Positions 54,801 through 63,800 of a DNA stretch of 64,000 bases are shown here, in pieces (position 1 is the stretch's first letter; every line of letters begins with the position of its first letter). The stretch comes from Lineus longissimus (Eukaryota; Nemertea; Pilidiophora; Heteronemertea; Lineidae): NCBI RefSeq assembly GCF_910592395.1, contig NC_088310.1:20653501-20717500 (forward strand). Direction: 5' to 3'. The position numbers and the translations under genes are program-made. A model generated the notes under the pieces. It made no database searches. It saw only the letters and a program-made list of their open reading frames with translations, and was not told the origin of the DNA.

Positions 54801-55539
54801 GTAATGTCAGAAACTTTCAATTGTTGTTTGATTTTCCGGGGACGAATTATCTTTGAGGACAAATTTCTCAGGGACGAATTATCCTAGGGGACATATTTTC
54901 CGGGGACGAAATTTTCCTCGGGGACGAATTTTCCAGGGACGAATTATCCTCGGGGACGAATTCTCCAGGGACGAATTATCCTCGGGGATGAATTATCCGG
55001 GGACGAATTTTCCTCGAGGACGAATTTTCCGGGGACGAATTTTCCTAGGGGACGAATTTTCCGGGGACGAGTTTTCCGGGGACGAATTTTCTGGGGACGA
55101 ATTTTCCTAGAGCCACCATATATGTACCTTGTATTGTACTTCCTTGTAAAAACAATGATTCTATACAACAATATCATTACAATTTCAAGAACTCAATAGT
55201 AATACTAAGGCAAGGTCGACAAGTTCAATGTAAGCATCATCCATTTTGTAGCACGTACAATTTACACTAAAGCCGTCTTAGACTACTTCTAACTCACCAA
55301 GTAGACCTTTGGTAGATTTTCTACAATTTGCATTATCTTCAACCTTCAAAGTTTGTCTTTGTTTTACAACATGTACATATAGAACACTCACCTGCTAAGG
55401 CCTTGATCCTGGACCTCTCAAACAACTTCGACGAGTTGTCACCGCTTTCCCAATCATCATTGGTCATATTATTCTGCATGTTCTGGTTGGGATCTCCCCA
55501 ACGTACCCCGGTAGGGATAGAAGTATCAATCTCTGTCAT
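18727..55539 (-). CDS. SPTBN1-like: Beta-spectrin (conventional, non-heavy), 42 coding exons
   Basis: This is the actin-crosslinking beta subunit of the spectrin membrane skeleton. It pairs with alpha-spectrin, binds ankyrin and lies under the plasma membrane. Coding exons in transcript order (descending): 55539-55392, 50972-50821, 50493-50320, 47506-47218, 47056-46944, 46675-46488, 46317-46135, 45987-45730, 45494-45356, 45142-44977, 44797-44553, 43957-43640, 42959-42717, 42483-42281, 42153-42057, 41896-41768, 41540-41424, 41157-40792, 40543-40466, 36959-36787, 36571-36481, 36292-35870, 35626-35496, 35347-35161, 34937-34737, 34568-34360, 31815-31611, 31467-31204, 31013-30903, 30732-30488, 30345-30122, 30032-29941, 29705-29601, 29339-29206, 29036-28942, then cassettes 28061-27966, 25971-25921 and 21967-21884, then 20512-20416, 19634-19559, 19254-19108, 18882-18727. 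All introns are GT-AG and the sum is 7203 nt. Approximate residues: CH1 51-155, CH2 170-275, repeats 300-2089, PH 2252-2360. Human SPTBN1 is 2364 residues. No SH3 domain or 30-repeat length is seen, so this is not beta-heavy spectrin. The identity is firm; use of the small exons is inferred. Confidence 0.97.
19108..19634 (-). CDS. SPTBN1-like: Beta-spectrin exons 40-41: core of the PH domain
   Basis: Two exons (19634-19559 and 19254-19108) code [20 protein letters not shown] and then [20 protein letters not shown], followed by [20 protein letters not shown]. These match strands beta2 to beta7 of the spectrin PH domain, which binds inositol phospholipids at the membrane. The acidic KDD at the end joins exon 42 as KDDDEMNVWM, the start of the C-terminal PH helix. 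Donors are both GTAAGT. Confidence 0.95.
20214..20330 (-). CDS. SPTBN1-like: Possible optional exon inside the PH-domain loop
   Basis: This stretch between exons 39 and 40 is open and ends with donor GACAG|GTAACG in the phase required by exon 40. With acceptor CCACCCCTGTAG (exon start 20330) it adds 39 codons. With the weaker acceptor GTCAGTTAG (start 20273) it adds 20. Both lengths are multiples of 3 and both match the phase of exon 39. The end reads [20 protein letters not shown], a charged, coding-like segment. It would fall in the beta1-beta2 loop of the PH domain. It is a prediction only; constitutive splicing skips it. Confidence 0.42.
20416..20512 (-). CDS. SPTBN1-like: Beta-spectrin exon 39: first strand of the PH domain
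   Basis: This 97-nt exon has acceptor CACATTGCAG and donor GTAAGT. It codes [20 protein letters not shown] and then [24 protein letters not shown] is the first beta strand of the spectrin PH domain, and STTKKASSR is the basic beta1-beta2 loop that contacts phosphoinositides. The exon ends two bases into a codon, and exon 40 completes it to Arg, giving [14 protein letters not shown]. Confidence 0.94.
21884..21967 (-). CDS. SPTBN1-like: Cassette exon 38 of beta-spectrin (28 codons, optional)
   Basis: This 84-nt exon has phase 1 on both sides, acceptor TTTCAAATAATAG (weak pyrimidine tract) and donor GTAACT. It codes [20 protein letters not shown] and then DEEHPSML. The basic R/K-S-P and GSWGRKG text has a coding look and resembles the basic tail after the PH domain. 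The weak sites suit an optional, tissue-dependent exon. Confidence 0.65.
   Translation of the reverse strand, partial: KSEPSHHLAHGVEKGVRSPVMKSIHRC
25921..25971 (-). CDS. SPTBN1-like: Cassette microexon 37 of beta-spectrin (17 codons, optional)
   Basis: This 51-nt exon has acceptor CCGTTCTCCCCCAG and a perfect donor GTAAGT. Its phase is 1 on both sides. It codes [16 protein letters not shown] with a split codon at each end. Its short length, good splice sites and charged content like its neighbours support it as an optional linker exon. It lies inside a longer minus-strand open frame, which I take to be chance. Confidence 0.65.
27966..28061 (-). CDS. SPTBN1-like: Cassette exon 36 of beta-spectrin (32 codons, optional)
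   Basis: This 96-nt exon has phase 1 on both sides, acceptor CACTCATCAG and donor GTAAGT. It codes [20 protein letters not shown] and then [13 protein letters not shown]-like text, rich in Arg, Ser, Pro and Lys. The length is a multiple of 3, so it may be skipped without a frame change. The R-x-S/T-P motifs look like phosphorylation sites. Confidence 0.72.
28942..29036 (-). CDS. SPTBN1-like: Beta-spectrin exon 35: acidic linker exon
   Basis: This 95-nt exon has acceptor TTATTATCCAG and donor GTAGGA. It codes residues 2134-2165, [19 protein letters not shown] and then [11 protein letters not shown]. It ends with one spare base (phase 1). The same phase is used by the three following cassettes and accepted by exon 39, so any mixture of cassettes keeps the frame. 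This acidic, unstructured linker precedes the PH domain in beta-spectrins and differs strongly in sequence between species. Confidence 0.88.
29206..31013 (-). CDS. SPTBN1-like: Beta-spectrin exons 29-34: repeats 16-17 and alpha-spectrin pairing site
   Basis: Six exons (31013-30903, 30732-30488, 30345-30122, 30032-29941, 29705-29601, 29339-29206) code residues 1831-2133. Key text is [39 protein letters not shown] and [18 protein letters not shown]. The section starting [17 protein letters not shown] is the partial repeat 17, whose two helices complete a triple helix with the single N-terminal helix of alpha-spectrin, making the tetramer. Exon 34 follows with a highly charged helix ([15 protein letters not shown]) that begins the linker to the PH domain. 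Confidence 0.95.
31204..36959 (-). CDS. SPTBN1-like: Beta-spectrin exons 20-28: rod through ankyrin-binding repeats 14-15
   Basis: Nine exons (36959-36787, 36571-36481, 36292-35870, 35626-35496, 35347-35161, 34937-34737, 34568-34360, 31815-31611, 31467-31204) code residues 1203-1830. The last three carry the most conserved stretch of the protein: [20 protein letters not shown]-like text, then [20 protein letters not shown], then [19 protein letters not shown] and [10 protein letters not shown]. In vertebrate beta-spectrins this is the repeat 14-15 surface that docks the ZU5 domain of ankyrin, so ankyrin binding is very likely kept. The intron between 34360 and 31815 holds the intronic start described separately. 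Confidence 0.95.
31611..33773 (-). CDS. SPTBN1-like: Alternative long first exon: 652-residue novel N-terminus fused to repeat 14
   Basis: This open reading frame starts at an ATG in strong context (GAGATGG, with an in-frame TAA two codons before it). It runs 721 codons without a stop straight through the normal acceptor of exon 27 and in frame into the spectrin repeat. It ends at the normal exon 27 donor, so splicing to exon 28 would give about 1379 residues with all cassettes, or 1302 without. The first 652 residues are rich in Ser, Thr, Pro, Lys and Arg and look disordered. I recognise no domain in them. Three short acidic copies of a motif like INIPYID or FIDED lie near residues 455, 575 and 613. 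The product would lack the CH domains and repeats 1-13 but keep repeat 15, the tetramer site and the PH domain. A long random open frame is unlikely in DNA this AT-rich, but use as an exon is inferred. Confidence 0.72.
31816..34359 (-). other. Intron 26 of the full-length transcript
   Basis: Intron 26 runs from donor GTACAA (34359) to acceptor GCGTTGCAG (31816). Most of it, 31816-33773, is the open extension of the intronic start isoform. Upstream of that start (33774-34000) on the minus strand are a TATATTTTAT stretch near 33970 and an inverted CCAAT (ATTGGC), weak hints of a local promoter. Confidence 0.55.
36960..40465 (-). other. Intron 19 of beta-spectrin (3.5 kb)
   Basis: The reading passes cleanly from KEEVP to GSLEQAENM across this intron, so no coding sequence is missing. 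It has a poly-C run near 38192-38207 and no recognisable exon or mobile element. Confidence 0.7.
40466..46675 (-). CDS. SPTBN1-like: Beta-spectrin exons 6-19: spectrin repeats of the N-terminal rod
   Basis: Fourteen exons code residues 293-1202, triple-helical spectrin repeats of about 106 residues. Landmarks that match the vertebrate protein in order are [17 protein letters not shown] (exons 6-7), [20 protein letters not shown] (exon 8), [12 protein letters not shown] (exon 9), [19 protein letters not shown] (exon 10), [20 protein letters not shown] (exon 12), LEVIKHRF (exon 14), [15 protein letters not shown] (exon 16) and [19 protein letters not shown] (exon 18). Exon borders do not follow repeat borders, as in vertebrate spectrin genes. 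Donors at exons 9 and 13 are GTTTGT and exon 17 uses GTTAGT; all others are close to GTAAGT or GTGAGT. Confidence 0.95.
46944..50972 (-). CDS. SPTBN1-like: Beta-spectrin exons 2-5: actin-binding tandem CH domains
   Basis: Four exons (50972-50821, 50493-50320, 47506-47218, 47056-46944) code residues 50-292. Exon 2 carries the CH1 signature [16 protein letters not shown] and [14 protein letters not shown]. Exon 3 carries [13 protein letters not shown] and [12 protein letters not shown]. Exon 4 carries the CH2 hallmark [17 protein letters not shown], then [20 protein letters not shown] and LLDPED. Exon 5 closes CH2 with [20 protein letters not shown] and the linker KRIGK. Calponin-homology pairs of this type bind F-actin. 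All junctions are in frame. The 2.8-kb intron between exons 3 and 4 shows no further exon that I can support. Confidence 0.96.
47507..50319 (-). other. Intron 3 of beta-spectrin (2.8 kb)
   Basis: ILRFQ joins IQDITF directly, as in vertebrate beta-spectrin. No exon, RNA gene or clear repeat is seen inside. Confidence 0.7.
51268..51565 (-). CDS. SPTBN1-like: Alternative first exon 1c of beta-spectrin with Ser-Pro repeat leader
   Basis: This open exon lies 300 bp upstream of exon 2. After an in-frame TAA the first ATG is at 51565. It encodes 99 residues and ends KYMKDFA with one spare base before the donor GTAAGC, the same phase as exons 1a and 1b. Joined to exon 2 it reads KDFAHERETVQ. The leader has four imperfect copies of a 14-15 residue unit of the form R-[RLP]-[LS]-S-x-x-P-[DE]-x-G, two of them with RRLS, so it looks like a phosphorylation target for basophilic and proline-directed kinases. 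A TATA-like stretch lies about 95 bp upstream (51656-51664). It could also be spliced to a further upstream exon. Confidence 0.7.
52272..52353 (-). CDS. SPTBN1-like: Alternative first exon 1b of beta-spectrin (27 residues)
   Basis: This is a short open exon inside the intron between exon 1a and exon 2. It starts with ATG in a fair context (A at -3), reads [19 protein letters not shown] and ends with IKELKG before a GTACCG donor. One base of the last codon is left over, just as in exon 1a, and exon 2 turns it into IKELKDERETVQ. That junction resembles the leaders of other spectrin-type CH proteins, where a short helix precedes DERE. The predicted product lacks the usual leader but keeps both CH domains. 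The donor is not a strong consensus and no transcript evidence is available. Confidence 0.6.
54177..55114. mobile_element. Foldback (long inverted repeat) element with tandem-array arms
   Basis: The element lies in the intron after exon 1a. The left arm (54177 to about 54597) and right arm (about 54681-55114) are inverted copies around an 80-bp AT-rich spacer. Outer parts of both arms are arrays of a 16-18 bp unit, TTCGTCCCCGGAAAA on the left and its complement on the right. Inner parts (such as GTAGTAATAACTACTAC versus its inverse) pair too. The direct repeat ACCATATATG flanks it at 54167-54176 and 55115-55124, as expected for a target duplication. No transposase is encoded, so it would need help from elsewhere. 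A Mutator-like origin fits a 9-11 bp duplication but is inferred. Confidence 0.8.
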
Positions 55540-55579
55540 CTTGGCTCAGTTAAGAGTACATGTACATCAAACTAAGGTC
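55392..55579 (-). CDS. SPTBN1-like: Beta-spectrin exon 1a: canonical start and N-terminal leader
   Basis: This exon has a strong acceptor (TATTCTTTTCAG) at its 5' side, then 40 nt of 5' UTR, then the ATG at 55539. It codes 49 residues ending [13 protein letters not shown], which is nearly the same as the end of the vertebrate beta-spectrin leader. It stops after one base of the next codon (phase 1), and exon 2 completes it to an Asp, giving ALADERE. The acceptor before the ATG means that at least one non-coding exon lies further right, probably near 57.5-57.8 kb or beyond. Confidence 0.93.
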
Positions 55580-56946
55580 CTGAAAAGAATAAGTAAAACC
55601 ATTCTACAACATACTGAAACAATGCACTGAGAGGGACACTGCACCAATGCTATTGCCAGGTTTCAGACTGCCTTTGCATTTTGTATTTCTAACCATCAGA
55701 ACACTTTAAATGTCATATTATGTACATATTTCTGTATGTCTGGCAGTCGTTGCCACCAGATGTGGCAAAGACAGTGCACTTGACTAGGATGAAATGAGCA
55801 AATCACCGAAATATTTCACCACTTCTTGTCTCCGGGTCCATGAAAGAACACAAGGACAGTTTAAATCTCATGTTTTTTTCTCTTCAGTTCAGACAGTCAG
55901 ATGGAAGAACACAACACACCCCAAATAGGCCAGTCCTCAGAGCAAATAACACAGCCAGGGGATTAAAATCATAGCAATGGTAAGGATATGTCTTAAAGAT
56001 GTAAAATATTATATTTTATTCTGCAAGCCAACCACTATTCTACTGTACAGAGCAATAAGAAAATCAATAAATGCGACTGCGACTGCTGCAGCACACACCA
56101 CAACTTGTCTGTGGTACTGGTAGATCCCTCATAGTGCATCATGCCCTGATCCAGCAGGCGACTAAAGAATGCGCAGGATGACTCATGCAACAACTGGCAT
56201 TAATAGCGACATGAGAATGTTCTGTGCATGATTATGAACATATCCAATCCTCCTAAAGGTGAAGGCTACATGCACATGTACCCGAGAACAAATCCGCAGA
56301 TTCATAGAGTAGCTGTATGCTCCAAATTACAGTAAATCCCACTCAAAATATCTTCATACAAATAATGATTTTTGCAAGCCGCAGGCAGAGATGTGTTCCT
56401 TATTTTATCATTGTCATCTGGTGTAAAAGCCACCATTCTGAAAGTGAAAGAACACCTGCCTCAAGCAACTGGAGTATCACAGACAATTTTGATAAGTTTT
56501 GCACTGACCAGTCAATTGAGTCATGCATTTCACCTGTGACTAAGGGTCACAGTGGCCAATGGCAATGTCTGAACTACTTATTTTATCTTTGCAAGGCCTT
56601 CCGACGTGTTCTTTTGTTTGGTGAAAAGAAAATGGTGCCTTTGCCGGTGATGTCTTCCCCATATTCTCATGTCATTGATTGTTGTGTGTCACGAGGTGAA
56701 GGAACCAAGATTGTGTCCGAATGTCTACACTATCAGTATACTATCACGTCATCAGTGTGCAGCATTCATGCATCTCGACCCAATTGTGACTGTTCCTCAT
56801 CCAAATTAACCTCACAATAGAGCCTTCTGATTGGTTTGTTTCTTAACAGTGGTGCAGCACTTTTGATTTAGCCCTAGGCGTAGGCCTACCCCGCTTTTGG
56901 ATATTTTAATTTTTTTTACAACCACTCCATTCAACATTATTTTGAC
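55580..56946. other. Upstream intron or flank of beta-spectrin
   Basis: No exon is recognised. A plus-strand open frame of 167 codons at 56317-56820 is Ser- and Cys-rich with no known motif and no splice context; I treat it as chance. Confidence 0.45.
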
Positions 56947-57128
56947 TTAAGAAGTTAGCCCGGAGGTGGCAACAGTATGGTTTAGACAATGGAAGACTGC
57001 TGAAATATGGAATCTGCAAACTGGTTAAGTGAGGATGCAATCATTCCGGATTCCACATTTTACTATTTTTAGCATCCTATTGATATTGTCTAAACCGTAC
57101 CGTCGCCACTTCCGAGCCAACTTCTTAA
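56947..57128. mobile_element. Small MITE with 44-bp terminal inverted repeats, bounded by TTAA
   Basis: The left end starts TTAAGAAGTTAGCCCGGA and the right end is its inverse with six differences in 44 bases, all transitions. The total length is 182 bp with no coding capacity. The ends being TTAA suits a piggyBac-type or, if only TA is duplicated, a Tc1/mariner-type non-autonomous element. The site is upstream of the beta-spectrin coding region. Confidence 0.72.
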
Positions 57129-57499
57129 CCAAGACAGGAGGGGAAAACTCTTGAAATCACACCCAAATTCTGCAGGTCAAATATCCGAGATTGACGCCAA
57201 AACAGACGCATCATTATCACTGAATTACAATCATTGAAGAAGTAGGCCTATAGACATGATTGATAGACATGGTAGGTGATGCTGTGTACTGTAAAAGAAG
57301 TGCCCAACCCACTTTTGCAGTCTCCCTCATAATCAGTCAAAATAACTTCAGCTACAGGAGGCTTGGCACAGTATTTACATTTATTCTACACTGAGCAACA
57401 CGACCAGATGGTAGAAATATGTAGGAGAGGTCTTATGGGACATTACCAACACATAAAACTATGAACATTCATTGACAATATCAAATCTAGCACAGCTTT

Positions 57500-57850
57500 T
57501 CGTGACCTTCTGACTCCACTGAAGAAGCAGGACGCCATTTTGTTTCTTCACGGGGAGGTGCCATCCCGATAAAATGTTCAAAAACCGGCCGCTGTTTTCT
57601 TGTCTTACAGCAGCGCATCCATTAATATAATAACCTACCCAAAATCTAAGAACTCCCTTCTTTCTAACTGGTCAAGCTACGTGACCTCCTGTCCTGTTAT
57701 TTCGTAAATCCACCCCGTTTTTCTTATCCTTTGCTAGAATTTTGCTGCTGAAGATAGCAGGAACCCGACGCGAGCCAGGCCACTGATGCTAAAAAGTAGT
57801 ATCCTTCCGCAGGAGCCACTCATTTAGAAAGTAGATCTAGAAATAGCACT
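57500..57850 (-). promoter_or_regulatory. Candidate beta-spectrin promoter and non-coding first exon
   Basis: This is the most CpG-containing stretch right of the start codon, 2 kb upstream. On the minus strand it holds AAAATGGCGTC (a YY1-like element, often near the start of housekeeping genes) at about 57526-57545. It also has a donor-like GCTGCT|GTAAGA near 57605. Exon 1a begins with a splice acceptor, so a non-coding exon must exist upstream. This region is my best guess for it; the true exon could also be outside the window. Confidence 0.3.
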
Positions 57851-60800
57851 GCAGACTCCGTTTTACTAGAATATCACCTAAAATGTTTCCTCTATCTGAT
57901 AAAATAACGGTTTTATCGTTTATTTTCAAGCTAAATAAAAGAAGATAGATGAAGAATATGGTGAGACCAGTGGAATGATTTGATAAATGTAAATGATGTC
58001 ATAGTATTATGGGATTTCTGAATATCCGGCTAATGAATTATTCATGAGATTCTTTCAATGTCAGCATAATGACCCACCCTCGCACTCCTTTTATGGGATA
58101 CCACTTGGTAAACACAAACAAAAGCACGTGCTGAGTCCCACTGTTGAATACATGTTTCAAAATTCAATGTAACAACCAGCCTAACTTATAGGAGATTGTG
58201 AATACCGGTATTTTAACTGAAAGACTGTTACCTGGTCCTAAGAAAATGATAAAAAGAACGTTAACGTTAATTGATTCCCTTCCCATATGAATTAACTGAG
58301 TTTGGCACTATTATCAGTTTGGTACTAATAAACTCTTGATACTCATAAACTCCTGCATCAGTTTTGGCAGTTCCAAAAGACTCAACCAAACAAAACCGAA
58401 GGAGAGATAATAACTCAATAATTGAATTTGGAAAACAATTTTGTAATGAACATTTCTTTTCCTTTATTTAGGTCATTTCTCCCTTGGGTGTCCTTTTAAA
58501 ACCAAATGCATGTATGGTTCCTCTTATCTTATCTAAACTCCTGGTAAAAATCCTTTCTAAGTGGTCAATAGACCTTCATGACCTGCATGCATATCATTGG
58601 ACCAAGCACTGACCTCTTAAAAAGTGTGTGCAGTACCAGGCAAGCTTACACTCATCGGTATCATCATTCCATCCACAAACAACTATCCCTACTAAGGTGC
58701 CATTCCCATCCAGTTAATTCATCAGCCAGCACCATAGATTAATTGTGGCATTTTGTGCAATCAACCCATTACAAACCAATTAGACTGACTGTATCGAGTA
58801 CCATGCAAGACAAAGCAATTTGTCACCTATTTATATCATTTCTACAGTCATTTGAACTTTTTTGATAATATTTTACAGAGTACATCAGTTCTGTCCTGCT
58901 TATCATACTGGGAATCATGGAGGTGACATTACTATACCCAAAATGTCTTTGGGGGCAAAATAAGTGTCCTCCCTCCTGAACCCCACGATACTCAATAATG
59001 AATTCTTGGAGGTGACAACTTCATTGAATCAAAATGTCCTTGGATGTTCTATGAATACCATTCTCACATCTCCTCTGGGTGCAATTTATTGAAAGCGTCA
59101 CCATCATTAAATAACATCATAAATTGGTGCGAGTGCACCAAAAGAGTAAATCTAAATGGAAGTACTACGGTGGTTGTCTCTTTGGAGTAGTGGGTGTCCT
59201 CTTTGGAGACAATTTTGCATCATCAGGTGCGACTTGGTTGGACTCCCAAAGACATAGTTACCGTCTACCTGGTGGCTGTTGCAGAGGCAAGTTAGCAGTC
59301 ATCTGTCTGTTTTGACACTGATCTCCCCCATTGTAGAAACAGATGTCACAACTACAAATTGTAAGTTAGATCGGGCAGAGTATGTGGAAGCAGCAGCCGG
59401 AGGTGAACGTCGGCCTCCCAGCCAGAGAACACCTCACACAACCTGGTGCTATACTAGTATTAGCAAGAGACAATAAGGACAAGTGCCTACTCATATAGGC
59501 CCTTCCTGCTCTTGACCTTTTGACTTTCTTGCCGATATAACAGCTTTTATCAGTGTGCAGTGTATTGAGATGGAAAAATCTAAGTGATGTGATGTTCCTG
59601 TCACTGACTTCACTGCCACAAGTGTCCTTCCATAGCAGGCCTTTGCATCTTTCCTTAACAATTATTTTTAGAAACTATCCAAATGCCTGCTATGGGAGGA
59701 GGATGGCTGCAAAAGACTATCATCAATTGGAAGTTTAGATCATGTGAGGTTGCTGTGCACAATGCCCTTATTCCTCTTATCTGTTTAGTGCTTCATTAAT
59801 GGTATTGTGACCACAATTGTGACACTCAAAATGATCCTGTATTGGATGGTGCAAGAACAAATAACAAAAGAGAATAATTAAGAACAATTGTGTTTGTTTT
59901 ATTATACTCTGTAATGACCATGAATAGAACTCATCATTGTCTTATATACATGTACATCTGACAGCGGGAAACAAATTTGGTTTTTGGGTTCATTCAGTAT
60001 GGTGGCCAAATAACGCTACGTTATTTCCTCCTGGAGACGTCCATATGAACTGGAATACATCTTTTCAGCCAACCTGACCCCCTGGGCTATGATGGAAATC
60101 AGAACAACTATGGTGTAGAACATGAAGACATCCAGAAATTGCACCAATATTTTCATAATCCCATTGGCTATCAACAATATATAAACTCATAATATACATT
60201 TATACATACAATTAATGGATAGAAATATACAATCTAATTTGTAAATTTAGCACATTTTAAATCCATTAGGTTACAATGTACCCATCACATTTTGATCAGA
60301 ATATCAGAAATACCACAGAACCCTCTAAAGGGACACCTCTCTTATGGGACACCTTTCCTCTTCAAGAAGGACACTAAATAGTGGTCCGAAGATTCCACTT
60401 CAATACTTGTAGTCAAGACAAGGTGCCCATAGTAGAGAGGTTGTACCAACAACCCATTATGAAGATTAAAATGGTTTCTGAGCATTTTCAAGGGAGCACT
60501 TCAATGCAATATCATTTCCTTGAATACACAAAATATGGCAGGTTTGAATATAATTTATACATTTAGAGGAGAAAACAGTATCTTACACATGATACATCTG
60601 GAGCTTTTAGCACAGCAGCAACAGTTTCCCTTGATAGCAGGGAACAGATACCTGCCCAACAACTAGTTCATCAAGGGTGGCTATAGGCAGGAGCTAAGTG
60701 AGGCAGGTTAAAGTCTGCAAAGTGCGCGATACGTCACACTTGTATTTGGATAGTTTTTATCACAAAGTCAAAGAAGATCAAATTCAGTTGCCCCATAGCA

Positions 60801-63800
60801 GCTGCCTACTGCCACCATTTGAGGGGAACCCGGACTCCGGGTCATGATTTGAAACAGACTGTTATATCATGTACAGTGAAAGCAGTGCCTCGGACACATT
60901 GACTAGGTTACTTTAAAGGCCTACTCCGTTCGCTCAAAATACGAAAGTTGAATTTGTAAATTTTCAATTGTGTAAAACATGTACTGAATTCAAAGCCAAG
61001 TTTCAACAAAGTTTAAGCAAATGAATAACAACTGCACTATGGCAATGTTTATTTCTATTTACTTGGGCCACAAGAAAATACAATGAACATGAACGAATGG
61101 CCTAGGCCTTTAAACATTGGCATCTTTAGTTTTGGCTATCCTTTTCTGGAATGATTGACAAACTTTCTCGACAGGAGAGGCCAACATCACAAATCGACGG
61201 GAGGTTTCTTCGGGTCTTTGCAGCAGAAGTAGTGGACGATCACACCATTTGGATACCTAGCAAATGCACTGGAAATATATGAAACACAGAACAGATATAA
61301 GTATGGGAAAGTAGGGCGACAAAACTGACCACAACAGCGGAAATATGATAGGTCAAAGACAGATATTCAAAGCAGTAGTGTCTCAAGATTATGCCTGGCC
61401 ACCGCTAATGACCATAACATGTGAACCACTGTGATCGGACACCTCTATGTTAAGGACAGTCCCTAGGGTGTCCCGAATAGGGAGAATAGAGGCTCGGTCT
61501 ACCATATATAGTTCTAGTTTGGGGGAACTGCATCTGATCAGAAGTTTGCTGAATGTTCAGGTAAACTTTCCAATAGATCATAGGACAGGAACTATATAAA
61601 CTTCATCGGTGACAACAAGGCATTATCTCGAGCAACACCGTCTTTATAAGATAGGTAGCATAACTTATTGTCAGACTACTCAAAACACAGTGACAGTCTT
61701 CCCTTGTGATAGCAACTAAGTGAGCGACAATATCATTCAACTCTACTGAACTACTGGCCCAGGACCTATAAACAGGATTGGACATTGAATTAGGTCAAGT
61801 ATATGTCCTCAACACTCATCACCACCAACAGTGCAGCTATGCAGGGACTACTTTTGATCGTGACATACTAACCTCCCTCGGTCAATAATGTTTCCATACA
61901 TGTTAAAACATTCTTTTCACCCACCTAGTATCTATTATTTGTGATTGATAGAGTAGTATCAAAGCCAAACGAACAAACTAAATTTGATGCTTTTTTTTTC
62001 TGCTTCATTATCAAGTGCATTCTGCACTGTCTGTGAAACATCAGGACAACAAATTAAGAGATGGAAATAAATTATCTTTTAGATAACCCATTTGTAGATA
62101 TCTGTCATGCTCAAAGTGATTACATCAACATGAAGCTGAGTTGAAATCCCTTAAGCTGCAAGACGAAGCTAAAAATATTCTCTTAATTGTGTGCTTCGTG
62201 GAGAAAAAACCCTTTCCTACCTGTTGCCGATCTTTTTGCGACAGACGCGGCACATCTTCTCCTCAGTTATGACACATCGCACTTTCTGGTAATGCATTCT
62301 TTGTTCTTGGACCTAGAACGAGTAAAGAGGATCTTCCTGTATTTCACTAATGAGAAAGGAGGACATTTTTTTGCTCAAAAGGAAATTCCGCACCTAACCT
62401 AGTGGGCGGCTAGATTTCCATGGCAGGAACTGGAGAGAGAGCAATAAGCTGCCATCTTACCGCTGAAAAGTGGACACTGCCACCTCAACACGCATGTAAG
62501 ATGACTGGGCGGGTTTGACTCTGACATCTGTTGATGTGGTTTCTGTGACCAAAGACCAACACACATCCGGGAAGACTGGAAAAGAGGGATGAAACCTTGG
62601 ATGGAAAGTCAACAACTGACTTCTACATCAGTCAACTTCTAATGCAACGCATGGACAAAAAACCCTGATAAACCACCAACAAAACCCCCTAGGTACATCT
62701 GGCTTCAACAGCAACAGATGATATAGCAGTCAATATTTTGCACCTGAGTTCTTGTTTATAATCAGGTTACCAGACGAGCTGCAAGTTTCCGGTAGAAAAA
62801 CGAAAGCATAGTGCTATAGACACCTTCCCTGATTGAAACAGAGCTGGTTTGCGGCAAAAAGACTACCAATGACTACCTGTCTTATATTGATACAATGCTT
62901 CTCTTCTCACAACAATATCGCTAACTTTAACCATGAAACACCAAGAAACATCTCCTCAGCCTTAAAAGAGAACAGAACAACACCTTTCGTCTTAAATCTG
63001 CATGAAAAACACATTTTTCGACAATGTCCCCCTGCCCCTCTTCGCTATGTGGCCTGATCTTTCCCAAATAGGAAGTTCTGCAAGGATTTGTCTCAAAGGA
63101 TGTTCCACCTCTCTCTGGAAATGTAGGCAAGTGTAAGTTAGACGAGGTGGAGGATGGGAACACAATCACATGATGATTACATAACATGTAACACATAGCT
63201 AACATTGATTACTCATGATATGACATAATCTCTGTGTCAATTCAAAGGAAAGGAAATTATCAAGGCGCCAGCTAATGTATCAATTATTCTGGGGGGAACT
63301 AATCATGACTTCGTTGCGTCCCCATCATGTTAATAATAACAAAGATCTGTGGACATGCTCTGTCATTTGTCAGCTGTACATCAGTGTTGGCCAACATTGT
63401 AAGCTAACATAATCATTTTTCCTCCAGTGATATGTTGTACAGTGAAGGTCAAAAGTAACATCTGGTCCTCCTCTCACATGCGAACTCGAGTGACATTCTG
63501 CAAATCTCGTCAGAATCAAGTTTTCATATTCTTCAGTGAGACCTCTGAATTCCATTCACTAGCATGCTAAAAGCATGTTGCGTGTGAATAAGAGCTATTG
63601 CTTAGTACAATATTTGCAAGGTATGGTCAGGCAATACATTCAATTTGCAGACAATTCATAGCAGCTACAATTTTTTTCCAATCTTTTCATGACGTCTGAC
63701 AGTAATTGTGATGTACTACTTTGGTCAATTTGAGATACATTATATGGGAGTTTTATTCAAAAATAAAAAGTATGTAATCTTTTTTGCGTCACCTAGTATA

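Noticed and set aside
54853-55110. Open frame with repeats such as [15 protein letters not shown]
   Set aside because: It is a translation of the tandem array in the foldback element.
18727-55539. Alternative identity as beta-heavy spectrin, alpha-actinin or a spectraplakin
   Set aside because: Repeat number, lack of SH3, EF-hand, plakin or GAR domains, the ankyrin-binding signature and the FSTLGKKK-type tail all fit conventional beta-spectrin.
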